Source: Ruminococcus sp.
Lineage (GTDB): Bacteria > Bacillota > Clostridia > Oscillospirales > Ruminococcaceae
Length of the DNA: 64,000 nt
Direction: 5' to 3'
NCBI RefSeq assembly: GCF_017549005.1
Contig: NZ_JAFYYT010000007.1
Span: 124,001-188,000, forward strand
Shown here: piece by piece, positions 17,822-26,481 of the stretch
Layout of the letters: every line of letters starts with the position of its first letter
Numbering within the stretch: the first letter of the stretch is position 1
Translations under genes and position numbers: made by a program
Notes under the pieces: generated by a model
Told to the model about the DNA's origin: nothing
What the model saw: the letters and a program-made list of their open reading frames with translations, nothing else
The model's database searches: none

Positions 17822-18676
17822 TTACTTTATGGGCTTGCACATCTTCTTGCAAAGGGACTCATGGAAAGAATTGCCGATGATATCTATGAAGTTGATATCG
17901 TTCTTTCCGCGGCATATCTCTATACTGTCGCCCTTTCTCAGACTTATGAAATGCTCTCCGTCAACATTTATCACCATGCTGTCATCACGTACTGTCGTAT
18001 CCTCAAGTCGAAGCTTTCTTCCCGGAGAAAAGAGCGTTGCCCTTGAAAACAGGGAATGTGGGCATATCAGCGTCATTTCAATACATTCAAGGTCAGGCTC
18101 GATAACAGGGCCTCCTGCCGACAGGGCGTATGCCGTGGAACCCGATGGAGTACTGAAAAGAACTCCGTCCGCTCTGTATCTGCCGACAAGGTAATCGTCG
18201 GAATATACCTCGAAATCACATATGCGGAAGCTGCCAGAGCGCGCGGATACTTCATTGAGCACTGTAGCCGTTATATCACCGTCCTCGCTGTGATATACCA
18301 CATCAAGGGTCATGCGCTGAGATATGTCGAACTCTCCCGTAGTCAGAAGACTGAGCTTGTCGAGCTGGTCGGCTTCAAGACCTGCCATAAAGCCGAGAGT
18401 TCCCGTATTTATGCCGAGAAGCTTTGTATCGCTGCCGATGAGAAGCTTCGCACAGCGCAGGATAGTTCCGTCGCCGCCTATTGCAAGCACAACGTCAGCA
18501 GTTTTTGCCGACTCCTTGATATCCTCGAACCTGATATGAGGCTTATCCGAAAAATCATTCCTGAATATCTCGCTTACCGAGACCTCTATACCGCATTCCG
18601 CAAGCACATCGCAGGCCTCGCGGGCGCAGCTGAGCGCATTGGGCTTCTGAAAATTAGGGTACAATGCTGCCTTCAT
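17822..18676 (-). CDS. nadK: NAD kinase
   Basis: Phosphorylates NAD to NADP. 284 residues. The GGDGT motif (IGGDGTILRCAK) is near residue 70, the NE/D-type loop GINTGTLGFMA is near residue 95, and the conserved ADGVLFSTPSGSTAYALSAGGP lies near residue 170. TAAGGAGTGCG precedes the ATG and overlaps the tlyA stop. It lies between tlyA and argR within the long operon, the standard clostridial order. Confidence 0.96.
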   Translation of the reverse strand: MKAALYPNFQKPNALSCAREACDVLAECGIEVSVSEIFRNDFSDKPHIRFEDIKESAKTADVVLAIGGDGTILRCAKLLIGSDTKLLGINTGTLGFMAGLEADQLDKLSLLTTGEFDISQRMTLDVVYHSEDGDITATVLNEVSARSGSFRICDFEVYSDDYLVGRYRADGVLFSTPSGSTAYALSAGGPVIEPDLECIEMTLICPHSLFSRATLFSPGRKLRLEDTTVRDDSMVINVDGEHFISLRKGDSIEICRGKNDINFIDIIGNSFHESLCKKMCKPIK

Positions 18677-18687
18677 AAACGCACTCC

Positions 18688-19473
18688 TTAAAGTTTACTG
18701 AATGAGCTGTCTATAAGCTCCTTAAAATCGTGTACTGCAGGTTCTCCCACTGTTTTGCGCAGCTTGACGAGGTATTCTATGTTGCCGCTGCCGCCGCGCA
18801 CAGGAGAATATGTATATTTTTCCGTCATAAAGCCTATTGACCGTGCAAAGCTGTCGATCTCCGAAAGAACGCGCAGATGCACTTTTCTGTCCTTAACTAT
18901 GCCGTGCTTGCCGATATCGCTCCTGCCTGCCTCGAACTGCGGCTTGATGAGCACTGCTGCGGCTGCTCCGTCCGCAAGGAGCTCATATACCTTGGGAAGT
19001 ATCTTCGTAAGGGATATGAACGAAACATCTACAGATATGAAATCCGCATTTCCGCCTATGTCCACGGAATCGAGCTCGCGTATGTCAGTTCCTTCCATAT
19101 TGATGACTCTTGCGTCCCTCCTGAGCTTTTCCGCAAGCTGTCCGTGTCCGACATCAACAGCGTAGACCTTTGCAGCTCCGCGCTGTAGCATAAAATCGGT
19201 AAAGCCGCCTGTTGAAGCTCCTATGTCAAGGCAGGTCATGCCGCTGAATTCAAGTCCGAATACTTCCGCCGCCTTTTCAAGCTTCAGAGCGCCTCTGCCC
19301 ACATATGCGTCATTCTCACAGGAAACTATCTCGTCGTCCAACGTTACCTCGTCTGAGGGTTTCTTTGACGTTTTTCCGTTGACGGAAACGCTTCCCGAAC
19401 GTATCATTTCCTTTGCACGTTCGCGGCTCCTTGCAAGTCCCCTTGAAACGAGCTCTATGTCAAGCCTCGGCAT
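18688..19473 (-). CDS. tlyA: TlyA-family rRNA methyltransferase (S4 domain + FtsJ-like fold)
   Basis: 261 residues. The N-terminal S4 RNA-binding domain runs about 1-60 (RLDIELVSRGLARSRERAKEMI). The Rossmann methyltransferase has LDIGASTGGFTDFMLQRGA (SAM motif I) near residue 83, KVYAVDVGHGQL, and later SVDVSFISLTKILP. Homologues 2'-O-methylate 16S/23S rRNA, and some are annotated as hemolysins. I use the ATG at 19473 with AGGAGA eight bases upstream; it overlaps the dxs end by 14 bases. A longer reading to an upstream ATG lies wholly within dxs and lacks family similarity. Confidence 0.93.
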   Translation of the reverse strand: MPRLDIELVSRGLARSRERAKEMIRSGSVSVNGKTSKKPSDEVTLDDEIVSCENDAYVGRGALKLEKAAEVFGLEFSGMTCLDIGASTGGFTDFMLQRGAAKVYAVDVGHGQLAEKLRRDARVINMEGTDIRELDSVDIGGNADFISVDVSFISLTKILPKVYELLADGAAAAVLIKPQFEAGRSDIGKHGIVKDRKVHLRVLSEIDSFARSIGFMTEKYTYSPVRGGSGNIEYLVKLRKTVGEPAVHDFKELIDSSFSKL

Positions 19474-21358
19474 CGTTTTGTCTCCTGTTTCTGATGTATG
19501 AGACCATTTTTCCGCTTGTAAGTCCCAGTTTTTCAAGACATGACTTCACGGAAGCCTGCTTTACAAAACCGTCGGCTGTCACTCTGCTGTAATCGCCGCA
19601 GTAACCGAGTTCGGAGAGCATATCCCCGACTTTTTCGGAAATACTTCCCTCGCCCATTGACTCCTCGAAGAATACTACTCTCTTATACTGAACTATCTTG
19701 CTGCCAAGCTCTCCGTCAAGAGGATGTATCCTTGTGAGCTTGAGTATATCGCAGCTTATATCCTCCTTCAGCAGCTTTTTCTGCGCCTTGAAGGCTTCAT
19801 TATAGAGCCTGCCGTATGTGATGATAAGAGTTTCGCTGCCGCATACCTGTTTGAAAAGCCAGTCCTCGGTGATGTCCGACTGGTCAAATTCGACTTTTTC
19901 AGCACCGCGGGGATAACGCACCGCAGCAAGTCCTTTATCTTCGTATATCGCCTTTCTCATGCACATTTTCAGTTCCATGTAGCATGAGGGCGAATAAACC
20001 ACAGTATTCGGTATGGAAGTAAGCATGGGAACATCAAGAAGTCCCTGATGAGTTTCGCCGTCCTCACCGACTATGCCTGCACGGTCAACTCCGAGAACTA
20101 CATGAAGCTTTCCGATAGCAACGTCATGTATGAGCTGGTCGTATGAGCGCTGCAGGAATGTGGAATATACCGCAAAAACAGGTATCATTCCCATAGAAGC
20201 AAGTCCTCCCGCGAATGTGACGGCGTGCTGCTCGGCGATACCGACATCGAAAAATCTGTCGGGATACTTGAAATGGAAGAACTGAAGTCCCGTACCGTAC
20301 TTCATAGCGGCAGTTATGGCACAGAGCTTATCGTTTTTGTCGGCAAGCTTTACAAGCTCCCTGCCAAAAACAGTGGAATAGCTGTCGGCGGCCGCTACCT
20401 CGGGATTTCCAGTAGCTATGTCAAACTTAGAGATACCGTGGTATTCGCCTGGATTCTCCTCAGCAGGGCGATATCCCTTTCCCTTTACGGTCTTGACGTG
20501 TATGAAAACAGGCTGATGATAGGACTTCGCCATATGAATTACCTCTTCGAGCTCCGAAAGGCTGTGGCCGTTAACGGGGCCGAGGTAAATAAAGCCCATA
20601 TCCTCAAACATCGTACTCTGCTCGAGAATGTTGGATTTTACAGAATCCTTTACGTTTTTGATACCCTTTGCCACACTTGTTCCCACAAGAGGTATCTTGC
20701 CGAGACCTCTCTCAACAGCACGCTTGGTATTGAGGTACTTCTCCGTATTTCTCAGGGAAGTAAGATATTTAGAGAGCGAACCAACGCTCTTGGAAATAGA
20801 CATATTATTATCGTTAAGGATAACTATAAGATTGCTTCTCCTGTCTCTTCCGCAGTTATTTATAGCTTCGTAGAACATACCGCCCGTCATTGCTCCGTCG
20901 CCGATGACAGCCACCGCATAGTTGTCCTTGCCCTGGAGCTTCATAGCTTCGGCAATGCCGCAGGCTACTGAAACAGAGGTGCTGCTGTGACCGCTTATGA
21001 ACGTGTCATGCGGCGATTCCTCGGGCTTGGGGAAACCAGATATTCCGTTTTCCTGACGCAGCGTGGAAAACTTGTCAAGTCTGCCCGTGAGTATCTTATG
21101 GGTATAGGACTGATGTCCCACGTCCCATACTATCTTGTCCTCGGGAGAGTTGAAATTACGGTGCAGAGCCATTGTGAGCTCCACAGCGCCGAGATTTGAC
21201 GCAAGATGTCCGCCTGTCTTTGAAACAGTCGAGATAAGAATATTGCGTATCTCCTTGCAGAGTGCGGAACACTGAGTGAGAGAAAGCTTTTTCAGGTCCT
21301 GCGGGAGCTGAAGCTCCTCAAGCCTGACCTTTTCATTCATACTTGTATTTTCCTTCAT
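19460..21358 (-). CDS. dxs: 1-deoxy-D-xylulose-5-phosphate synthase
   Basis: Condenses pyruvate and glyceraldehyde-3-phosphate; first step of the MEP isoprenoid pathway and a feed to thiamine and pyridoxal. 632 residues. GDGAMTGGMFYEAINNCG near residue 155 is the thiamine-diphosphate motif ending in NDNNMSIS. The pyrimidine-domain AEQHAVTFAGG with the catalytic Glu is near residue 375, and the C-terminal transketolase domain has YPRGAEKV. Two Met codons six apart are possible starts; the second (21340) has AAGGA upstream, the first has no clear SD. It follows ispA, so isoprenoid entry and prenyl elongation are co-transcribed. Confidence 0.96.
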   Translation of the reverse strand: MKENTSMNEKVRLEELQLPQDLKKLSLTQCSALCKEIRNILISTVSKTGGHLASNLGAVELTMALHRNFNSPEDKIVWDVGHQSYTHKILTGRLDKFSTLRQENGISGFPKPEESPHDTFISGHSSTSVSVACGIAEAMKLQGKDNYAVAVIGDGAMTGGMFYEAINNCGRDRRSNLIVILNDNNMSISKSVGSLSKYLTSLRNTEKYLNTKRAVERGLGKIPLVGTSVAKGIKNVKDSVKSNILEQSTMFEDMGFIYLGPVNGHSLSELEEVIHMAKSYHQPVFIHVKTVKGKGYRPAEENPGEYHGISKFDIATGNPEVAAADSYSTVFGRELVKLADKNDKLCAITAAMKYGTGLQFFHFKYPDRFFDVGIAEQHAVTFAGGLASMGMIPVFAVYSTFLQRSYDQLIHDVAIGKLHVVLGVDRAGIVGEDGETHQGLLDVPMLTSIPNTVVYSPSCYMELKMCMRKAIYEDKGLAAVRYPRGAEKVEFDQSDITEDWLFKQVCGSETLIITYGRLYNEAFKAQKKLLKEDISCDILKLTRIHPLDGELGSKIVQYKRVVFFEESMGEGSISEKVGDMLSELGYCGDYSRVTADGFVKQASVKSCLEKLGLTSGKMVSYIRNRRQNDAEA

Positions 21359-21396
21359 TTTTTACGAATGCGGAGTATCGTCCGCAGCTCCTTATG

Positions 21397-22287
21397 TTAA
21401 TTCTTTCTTTTCAGAAGCGTCTCTGTGAGCTCCGTGAGGAATCCGTCGCTGCCGAATATTTCAAGGCAGCCGAGAGCTTCGTCCGTTACTGCATTAGCGA
21501 TCTCCTGTGCTTTTTCGACTCCGTAAAGAGTTACAAATGTGGTCTTGTTTTCCTCCACGTCGCTTCCCACAGGCTTACCGAGCTCCTCAGTCGTACTGGT
21601 AACATCAAGAATATCGTCAATTATCTGGAAAGCAAGTCCGAGCTTAAAGCCGTAATCTGCTGCTGCCTGTATCTTTTTGTCGTCAGCACCTGCACATATG
21701 CAGCCCATCATACACGAAACTGCAATGAGCTGTCCTGTCTTGTGTCTGTACATATTGCGGAGATTTGCCTCATCGACGTCGCTTCTTTCCTCGTTTTCCA
21801 TGTCGATGACCTGTCCGCCTATCATGCCTTCCCTGCCAACAGCCCTTGCAAGACATGAGATTATCTTGACCTTCTGCCCGCTGCTGAGCTCCTCTGCATT
21901 TGCTATCAGCTCAAATGGGAGAACAGACAGCGCGTCACCTGCCAGGATAGCCATAGCCTCTCCGAAAGCCTTGTGACAGGAGGGCTTTCCACGGCGGAAA
22001 TCATCGTTGTCCATTGCAGGAAGGTCGTCATGGATAAGCGAGAATGTATGTATCATCTCAATAGCAGCCGCAGGAGCGCAGGCTTTCCTGTAGTCTCCGC
22101 CGAGAGCGCTGCAGAAGGCGTAGACAAGCACGGGACGTATCCTCTTGCCGCCTGCCTCAAGGGAATAATTCATGGCGTCGATAAGATTTTTCTGTGCCGT
22201 CATACTGTCCGAATGTGCATTGTATTTTTTGAGGTTACCCTCTGTAAATTTTATATATTCGCTGAATTGTTCTTTGAAATTACTCAT
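21397..22287 (-). CDS. ispA: Farnesyl/geranyl diphosphate synthase (polyprenyl synthetase)
   Basis: Elongates isopentenyl units with Mg2+. 296 residues. The first Asp-rich motif is LIHDDLPAMDNDDFRRGKPS near residue 90 and the second is IIDDILDVT near residue 230; KxxG-type GGKRIRP near residue 47 binds IPP. I prefer the ATG at 22287 (GGAG nine bases upstream), which overlaps the xseB stop as ATGAGTAA; the ATG 18 bases earlier directly abuts an SD. The order xseB-ispA-dxs matches Bacillus. Confidence 0.95.
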   Translation of the reverse strand: MSNFKEQFSEYIKFTEGNLKKYNAHSDSMTAQKNLIDAMNYSLEAGGKRIRPVLVYAFCSALGGDYRKACAPAAAIEMIHTFSLIHDDLPAMDNDDFRRGKPSCHKAFGEAMAILAGDALSVLPFELIANAEELSSGQKVKIISCLARAVGREGMIGGQVIDMENEERSDVDEANLRNMYRHKTGQLIAVSCMMGCICAGADDKKIQAAADYGFKLGLAFQIIDDILDVTSTTEELGKPVGSDVEENKTTFVTLYGVEKAQEIANAVTDEALGCLEIFGSDGFLTELTETLLKRKN

Positions 22288-22480
22288 TTTCTGATTCTCC
22301 GCCATCCTCTGTTATCTTTATCTTAGCCTTGTCAAGCTGTTTCCTGCAGGCTGCCGTGAGCTTAACTCCGTCGCCGTAAAGCTGTACAGCCTTTTCAAGG
22401 GGAATATCTCCCTTTTCGAGCTCAGAAACTATCCTGCCGAGCTCGTTCATATTATCTTCAAATGTAGCTTTTTCCTTCAT
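22280..22480 (-). CDS. xseB: Exodeoxyribonuclease VII small subunit
   Basis: 66 residues, normal size. It contains the family signature FEDNMNELGRIVSELEKGDIPLEKAVQLYGDGVKL, here split: the N-terminal helix, the GDIPLE turn and the second helix, which bundle with the large subunit's coiled coil. It starts four bases after xseA and overlaps ispA by eight bases, so the three are translationally coupled. Confidence 0.95.
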   Translation of the reverse strand: MKEKATFEDNMNELGRIVSELEKGDIPLEKAVQLYGDGVKLTAACRKQLDKAKIKITEDGGESENE

Positions 22481-22484
22481 TTTA

Positions 22485-23675
22485 TCACCATTTATCTTTT
22501 ATCTCGGCTTCTGCGCCGCCGCTGCCGAAGGTTATCCTTATACTGTCGCCTTTTTCAAGTTTTCCCGAGGAGTTGAGCAGTTTTTCACCCTTGTATACAA
22601 GAGAATAACCTCGAGAAAGCACTTTCAGGGGACTCAGACTGTCAAGCCTTGCAGCCTTTTCCGCAAGAGCCCTTTCAAGTTTGTCAATATACCTGAGAAG
22701 TGCGGTCTCACTGCGCTTTTCAAGCGCTGAAAGCCGCTCCTCCGTGAGTTTCAGTCGCTTCTCGGGCGACTGCGCCAAAAGCCGCGCATTGAGCGCTGTA
22801 AAGCGGTCTGTAGCCTTGTCGAAACAGTTCCCTGCCGCTTTTTCAATGCGGCGCTCCATGACCGAGAGCTTCACGTAAAGCAAAGCTATATCCGGAGCTG
22901 CAAGCTCTGCCGCCGCCGATGGCGTAGGCGCTCTGAGGTCTGCCACAAGGTCGGCTATGGTGAAATCGGTCTCATGACCGACAGCCGATATCACCGGCAC
23001 TTTGCAGTTGTATATGGCATAAGCCACCTTTTCTGTGTTGAATACACTGAGATCTTCGCTGGAACCGCCGCCTCTGCCTACGATTATGACATCGCAGCCT
23101 GCCGCCTCTGCTCTGATTATTCCTCTGCACACTGAGTCAGCCGCAGCTTCTCCCTGAACAAGCGCATTTACGGCATATATCTCACCCAGCGGATAACGCC
23201 GCGATAATACATTGATTATATCACGCACAGCCGCTCCGCTGAGAGAAGTTACTGCGCCTATCTTTTTAGGCATTGAGGGTATAGGTCTTTTATGAGCGGT
23301 ATCAAATATGCCTTCCTTCTGCAGCTTCTTTTTAAGCTGCTCCAGAGCAACATTGGCTTTTCCGGCACCCTCGGGGATAATATCATTGACATAGAGCTGA
23401 TATGCTCCGTCGCGCTCGTAAACGCCTATACTTCCCGAAACTATCACGGACATACCGTCCTCGGGCTCGAATTTAAGGCGCATAGCCGAGTTTGCAAACA
23501 TTACTGCCTTTATGGAGCTCTCACTGTCTTTAAGGGTAAAATATACGTGACCGCTGCGGAAATGCTTCACATAGTTGGATATTTCGCCGCGGACCATCAC
23601 GCCCTGAATGTTCCTGTCGTTCTTTAATACCGAACCGATATATCTGTTTATCTGTGTAACTGTAATTACAGGCAT
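22485..23675 (-). CDS. xseA: Exodeoxyribonuclease VII large subunit
   Basis: Degrades single-stranded DNA to oligonucleotides. 396 residues. The N-terminal OB fold runs about 1-100 (TVTQINRYIGSVLK, VRGEISNYVKHFRSGHVYFTLKD). The catalytic domain has VIVGRGGGSSEDLSVFNTE near residue 190 and SAVGHETDFTIADLVADLRAPTPSAAAEL near residue 225, followed by a long coiled coil. AGGAGA precedes the ATG, which overlaps the upstream Kae1-like gene by ten bases. Confidence 0.96.
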   Translation of the reverse strand: MPVITVTQINRYIGSVLKNDRNIQGVMVRGEISNYVKHFRSGHVYFTLKDSESSIKAVMFANSAMRLKFEPEDGMSVIVSGSIGVYERDGAYQLYVNDIIPEGAGKANVALEQLKKKLQKEGIFDTAHKRPIPSMPKKIGAVTSLSGAAVRDIINVLSRRYPLGEIYAVNALVQGEAAADSVCRGIIRAEAAGCDVIIVGRGGGSSEDLSVFNTEKVAYAIYNCKVPVISAVGHETDFTIADLVADLRAPTPSAAAELAAPDIALLYVKLSVMERRIEKAAGNCFDKATDRFTALNARLLAQSPEKRLKLTEERLSALEKRSETALLRYIDKLERALAEKAARLDSLSPLKVLSRGYSLVYKGEKLLNSSGKLEKGDSIRITFGSGGAEAEIKDKW

Positions 23676-24622
23676 GATTTCTCTCCTGTACTCTTCAAAT
23701 ATCCGTATATAGCAACTCCTGCCGCATTGTCGCAGGAGAACTGCGGCTCTGCGAAGCTTGCCTGCGGAAAGCGGGAAATTATCCTGTCGCGGATAATAAC
23801 GTCCGACATTACTCCGCCTGCAAAAACAAGGGGAAGCTCACCATATTTTTCAACTGCATGAGCTGTCATGGCAATTATTGTCTCGGCAATGAAATCAAGG
23901 CAATACTTTGCGATATTCTCAGGCTTTTCGCCGCTTTTCAGCATTGCGCCGCATTTATTCTCAACTCCGGAGAGACAGCAGCTGCCGTCTTTCAGCACCG
24001 GCTTAACCTTAAAACTCTTATCAGCATTGACTGCAAGCCTTTCCAGCTCTGTGCCGCATGGAAAGTGAAGTCCAAGCATAAGCCCCGTGCGGTCAACAGC
24101 CTGTCCTGCTTTCAGGTCGATGGAAGTGCCGACTTCCGTTATCTTCATGATACTCTCGCTGTCAGGCTCACATAAAAGACAGTCCGTCGTTCCGCCGCTG
24201 ACATGAAAGGCGATGAACCGCTCTTTCACAAGCTCAAGCCTGTCCGCAGAATAAAGAGCCGCAAGGATATGTCCCACCTGATGTGAGGTCGTATACATTT
24301 CCGCTCCGGTTACAGCCGCATATGAACGTGCAAATCCCTCGCCGCAAAGGAAACACGGCATATATGAGCCGTCGATATTGCGGGGTCTTGCTGAAGCGGT
24401 GACAACTTCCGGTATGCCTAAGCTGTTCTCGCCGAAAAGCTGCTCTATCATGTCCGGGAGCTGCTTTGTATGATGAAAAACAGCGTCGCTCTGACGGAGC
24501 CCCAGCTCGCCTTCCTTTACGGGAAGAAGCTTTTTCCGCTGGTATATCCTGTTCTCCCCACTTACGTAAACAGCTGCCGAGGTAGTATAATTACTCGTAT
24601 CAACTCCGAGATATTCAGGCAT
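23666..24622 (-). CDS. Kae1/TsaD-like ASKHA protein, paralogue of the t6A synthase subunit
   Basis: 318 residues of the ASKHA fold. It starts LGVDTSNYTTSAAVY, where TsaD has GIETSCDETA. The metal-binding HxxxH is kept in TSHQVGHILAAL near residue 113, the phosphate loops in HVSGGTTDCLL near 145 and FAGGVMSDV near 285. The substitution of the CDET-type segment shows it is not canonical TsaD; Clostridia commonly carry this paralogue between nusB and xseA. It might be an ancillary t6A or metallopeptidase-like (M22) protein; the substrate is unknown. It overlaps nusB by eight bases and xseA by ten. Confidence 0.85.
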   Translation of the reverse strand: MPEYLGVDTSNYTTSAAVYVSGENRIYQRKKLLPVKEGELGLRQSDAVFHHTKQLPDMIEQLFGENSLGIPEVVTASARPRNIDGSYMPCFLCGEGFARSYAAVTGAEMYTTSHQVGHILAALYSADRLELVKERFIAFHVSGGTTDCLLCEPDSESIMKITEVGTSIDLKAGQAVDRTGLMLGLHFPCGTELERLAVNADKSFKVKPVLKDGSCCLSGVENKCGAMLKSGEKPENIAKYCLDFIAETIIAMTAHAVEKYGELPLVFAGGVMSDVIIRDRIISRFPQASFAEPQFSCDNAAGVAIYGYLKSTGEKSCL

Positions 24623-25031
24623 TTTCTTTGTCTTCCTTCTGGGAATCCCTTGAAAAAGCGCCGAGAACGCCGTTTATAAATGCGGTATCCTCCTGATATG
24701 TATACATCATGGATAGCTTTATAGCTTCGCTTATAGCCGCATTCATAGGAGTATTATCGTCATAAATGGACTCGTACATAGCTATCCTGAGTATTGCGAG
24801 ATTGAGCTTTGAAATTCTCGAAATGCTTCTTGACTTGCTGTATTTTGAGATGATACCGTCAAGCTCCTCAGCGTGCTCGAGAGTTCCCTCAACTATTTTC
24901 TTTACCTCATCGTTTACGGTTATCTCGTCGATCTCCTCGGCTATCTCGTAAAGCTCATTTATATCATCATCGCGCAGAAGCTGCTCAAAAACCAGCTTGA
25001 ATGCGCTGTCTCTAATTTCACGTCTGGTCAT
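24615..25031 (-). CDS. nusB: Transcription antitermination factor NusB
   Basis: 138 residues, all-helical. TRREIRDSAFKLVFEQLL at the N-terminus carries the boxA RNA-binding Arg-rich helix, and LNLAILRIAMYESIYDDNTPMNAAISEAIKLS near residue 85 is the family signature. It binds NusE and boxA during rRNA transcription. Its ATG directly follows the stop of the GNAT gene (TAA then ATG), so it is translationally coupled. Confidence 0.95.
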   Translation of the reverse strand: MTRREIRDSAFKLVFEQLLRDDDINELYEIAEEIDEITVNDEVKKIVEGTLEHAEELDGIISKYSKSRSISRISKLNLAILRIAMYESIYDDNTPMNAAISEAIKLSMMYTYQEDTAFINGVLGAFSRDSQKEDKENA

Positions 25032-25481
25032 TTATACTCTCCTTTTTTCAAAGGAATGATACATGAACACCATGTCGTCTATCCCTTTGAATCCGTTTTT
25101 TATATAAAATCTTTCACTTGGCTTGCCTTTTCCCGTCAGAAGCGCCATTGCAGCGACGTTTTCTTCTGCAAGCTCGTTCTCCGCATGGGCGAGCACAGCC
25201 GAACCCATGCCGCAGTGCTGCAAATCGGGAGCCACGCAGAACTCGTCTATCACGTATTCGGTGCCGTGCAGATATGTAAGCTTTCTGCCGCACAATACCG
25301 CTCTGATAACTCCGCCATCGGCATAAACATAGCCGACTGACTGCGGTGAGGACATAAGCTCGCTTATCCTCTTTGCTGCAAGCTCAATATCCCAGTTCTC
25401 ATTCCAGGGCTCTCCCGCAAATGCAGAACGGAAAACCTCTGCCGCGCCTTCAAGGTCGTCAGCGGTATATCTTCTTATCAT
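25032..25481 (-). CDS. GNAT-family N-acetyltransferase
   Basis: 149 residues. It starts MIRRYTADDLEGAAEVFRSAF, and the acetyl-CoA loop is CVAPDLQHCGMGSAVLAHAE near residue 85, a Q/RxxGxG/A motif with Gln and Gly-Met-Gly. The C-terminal strand ERFYIKNGFKGIDDMVFMYHSF is typical of the fold. Substrate unknown. It overlaps the Asp23-like gene by ATGA and directly abuts nusB. Bacillus and most Clostridia lack a GNAT gene here, so it is a lineage-specific insertion in the operon. Confidence 0.9.
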   Translation of the reverse strand: MIRRYTADDLEGAAEVFRSAFAGEPWNENWDIELAAKRISELMSSPQSVGYVYADGGVIRAVLCGRKLTYLHGTEYVIDEFCVAPDLQHCGMGSAVLAHAENELAEENVAAMALLTGKGKPSERFYIKNGFKGIDDMVFMYHSFEKRRV

Positions 25482-25819
25482 TCAAAAACTACTCCGCTGA
25501 CTGTTACGTTTACTCTTGCAACAGGAACGCCTGTCATGTTCTGAACGTTTTCCTTGACTGCAGTCTGAACCTCCTGTGCAATATTGCAGGCTTTTTCACC
25601 GCTCTTTATGATTATTTTCATATCCACAGCCGCAACATCTCCCATCATGCTTATCTTGATGGGACCATTCTTTCTGAGCTTGCTCATTTTGCCTACTTCG
25701 CCGCCAAGCCCTGCGACTCCCTTAACATCGAGAGCTGCAAGCCTGGCAATGGCGATTATCACGTCTTCTGATATTTTAAGTCTGCTTGAGACCTGAGGCT
25801 TCATGTTTTCAACTTCCAT
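25478..25819 (-). CDS. Asp23/Gls24-family envelope stress-type protein (YqhY-like)
   Basis: 113 residues, cytosolic. The family core is visible: ISEDVIIAIARLAALDVKGVAGLGG at about 15-40, AVDMKIIIKSGEKACNIAQEVQTAVKENVQNMTGVPVARVNVTVSGVVFE at the C-terminus (only the ends are diagnostic). In B. subtilis the equivalent yqhY, next to accBC and nusB, has been linked to control of fatty-acid synthesis. GGAGGTCCGCT precedes the ATG. It is the first gene of the long operon, whose promoter overlaps the end of spoIIIAH. Confidence 0.9.
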   Translation of the reverse strand: MEVENMKPQVSSRLKISEDVIIAIARLAALDVKGVAGLGGEVGKMSKLRKNGPIKISMMGDVAAVDMKIIIKSGEKACNIAQEVQTAVKENVQNMTGVPVARVNVTVSGVVFE

Positions 25820-25888
25820 AGCGGACCTCCGTCGGCGATATTTGAGTGTATCTTTTAATCAAAACTATGTATACACCCTTACTATTAT

Positions 25889-25917
25889 ATTATACCAAAT
25901 AATTATTCTCAATTCAA
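25889..25917 (-). promoter_or_regulatory. Predicted promoter of the asp23-nusB-recN-dtd operon
   Basis: Minus-strand -35 TTGAAT and -10 TATAAT with 17-base spacing directly follow the spoIIIAH stop codon (25918). No terminator separates the two operons. Confidence 0.6.
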
Positions 25918-26469
25918 CTATTTCACCTCAAAAATTCTGATATTTTCTGCGGCGACCGATGTTTCTCCGAGAATAATCTCCTTTATGGATGCAGCCTGCG
26001 CCTTGTCAAGCCCTTCTGTCTTTACGACTACCTTGGCATTTTCGCCGTCAAGGTATGCAACACAGTCCTGAAATCCCTGTGCTTTTATAAGTGATTCAAT
26101 AGTTCCCTCGCTCTCAATGAGCTTCGATACCTCGACTGCATCAAGAGCGTTTACAAGAACTTCGTCTTCTGTGACATCTCCGCCGCCTATCATGGTCTGT
26201 AAGGTCTGGACAGCTTCGTCGCGGTCTTTCATTCTGTCCAGCCTTGCCTGTGCGAAGTAGTCCCCTGCCATCGGCTCGGCTTCCGCATTTACAAATTCTG
26301 TCTCGCCGTATCTTACCTCATCCGAGCGGTCATGGAATACTGCTGAATCACTTTCCGTGCCAAGCTCGGGAGCTGTTGCGTAGTTTATATATACGGCAAC
26401 TGCAAGCATAAGTGTAAGACAGGTCATGATTATCTGCTTCTTTCCTATTATAAGTGATGGTTTTTTCAT
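25918..26469 (-). CDS. spoIIIAH: Stage III sporulation protein AH
   Basis: Mother-cell half of the SpoIIQ-SpoIIIAH channel that spans both engulfment membranes. 183 residues: short basic N-terminus, one membrane helix (about 12-30, IIMTCLTLMLAVAVYINYA), then a periplasm-side YscJ/FliF-like ring domain (about 85-183) ending in AENIRIFEVK. A mid-region YFAQARLDRMKDRDEAVQTLQ matches the family. AGAGGAGAATAATT precedes the ATG. It is last in the spoIIIA operon. Confidence 0.93.
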   Translation of the reverse strand: MKKPSLIIGKKQIIMTCLTLMLAVAVYINYATAPELGTESDSAVFHDRSDEVRYGETEFVNAEAEPMAGDYFAQARLDRMKDRDEAVQTLQTMIGGGDVTEDEVLVNALDAVEVSKLIESEGTIESLIKAQGFQDCVAYLDGENAKVVVKTEGLDKAQAASIKEIILGETSVAAENIRIFEVK

Positions 26470-26481
26470 AATTATTCTCCT

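Noticed and set aside
20225..20971. Plus-strand open frame of 248 codons opposite dxs
   Set aside because: Antisense to dxs, no SD and no recognised domain.
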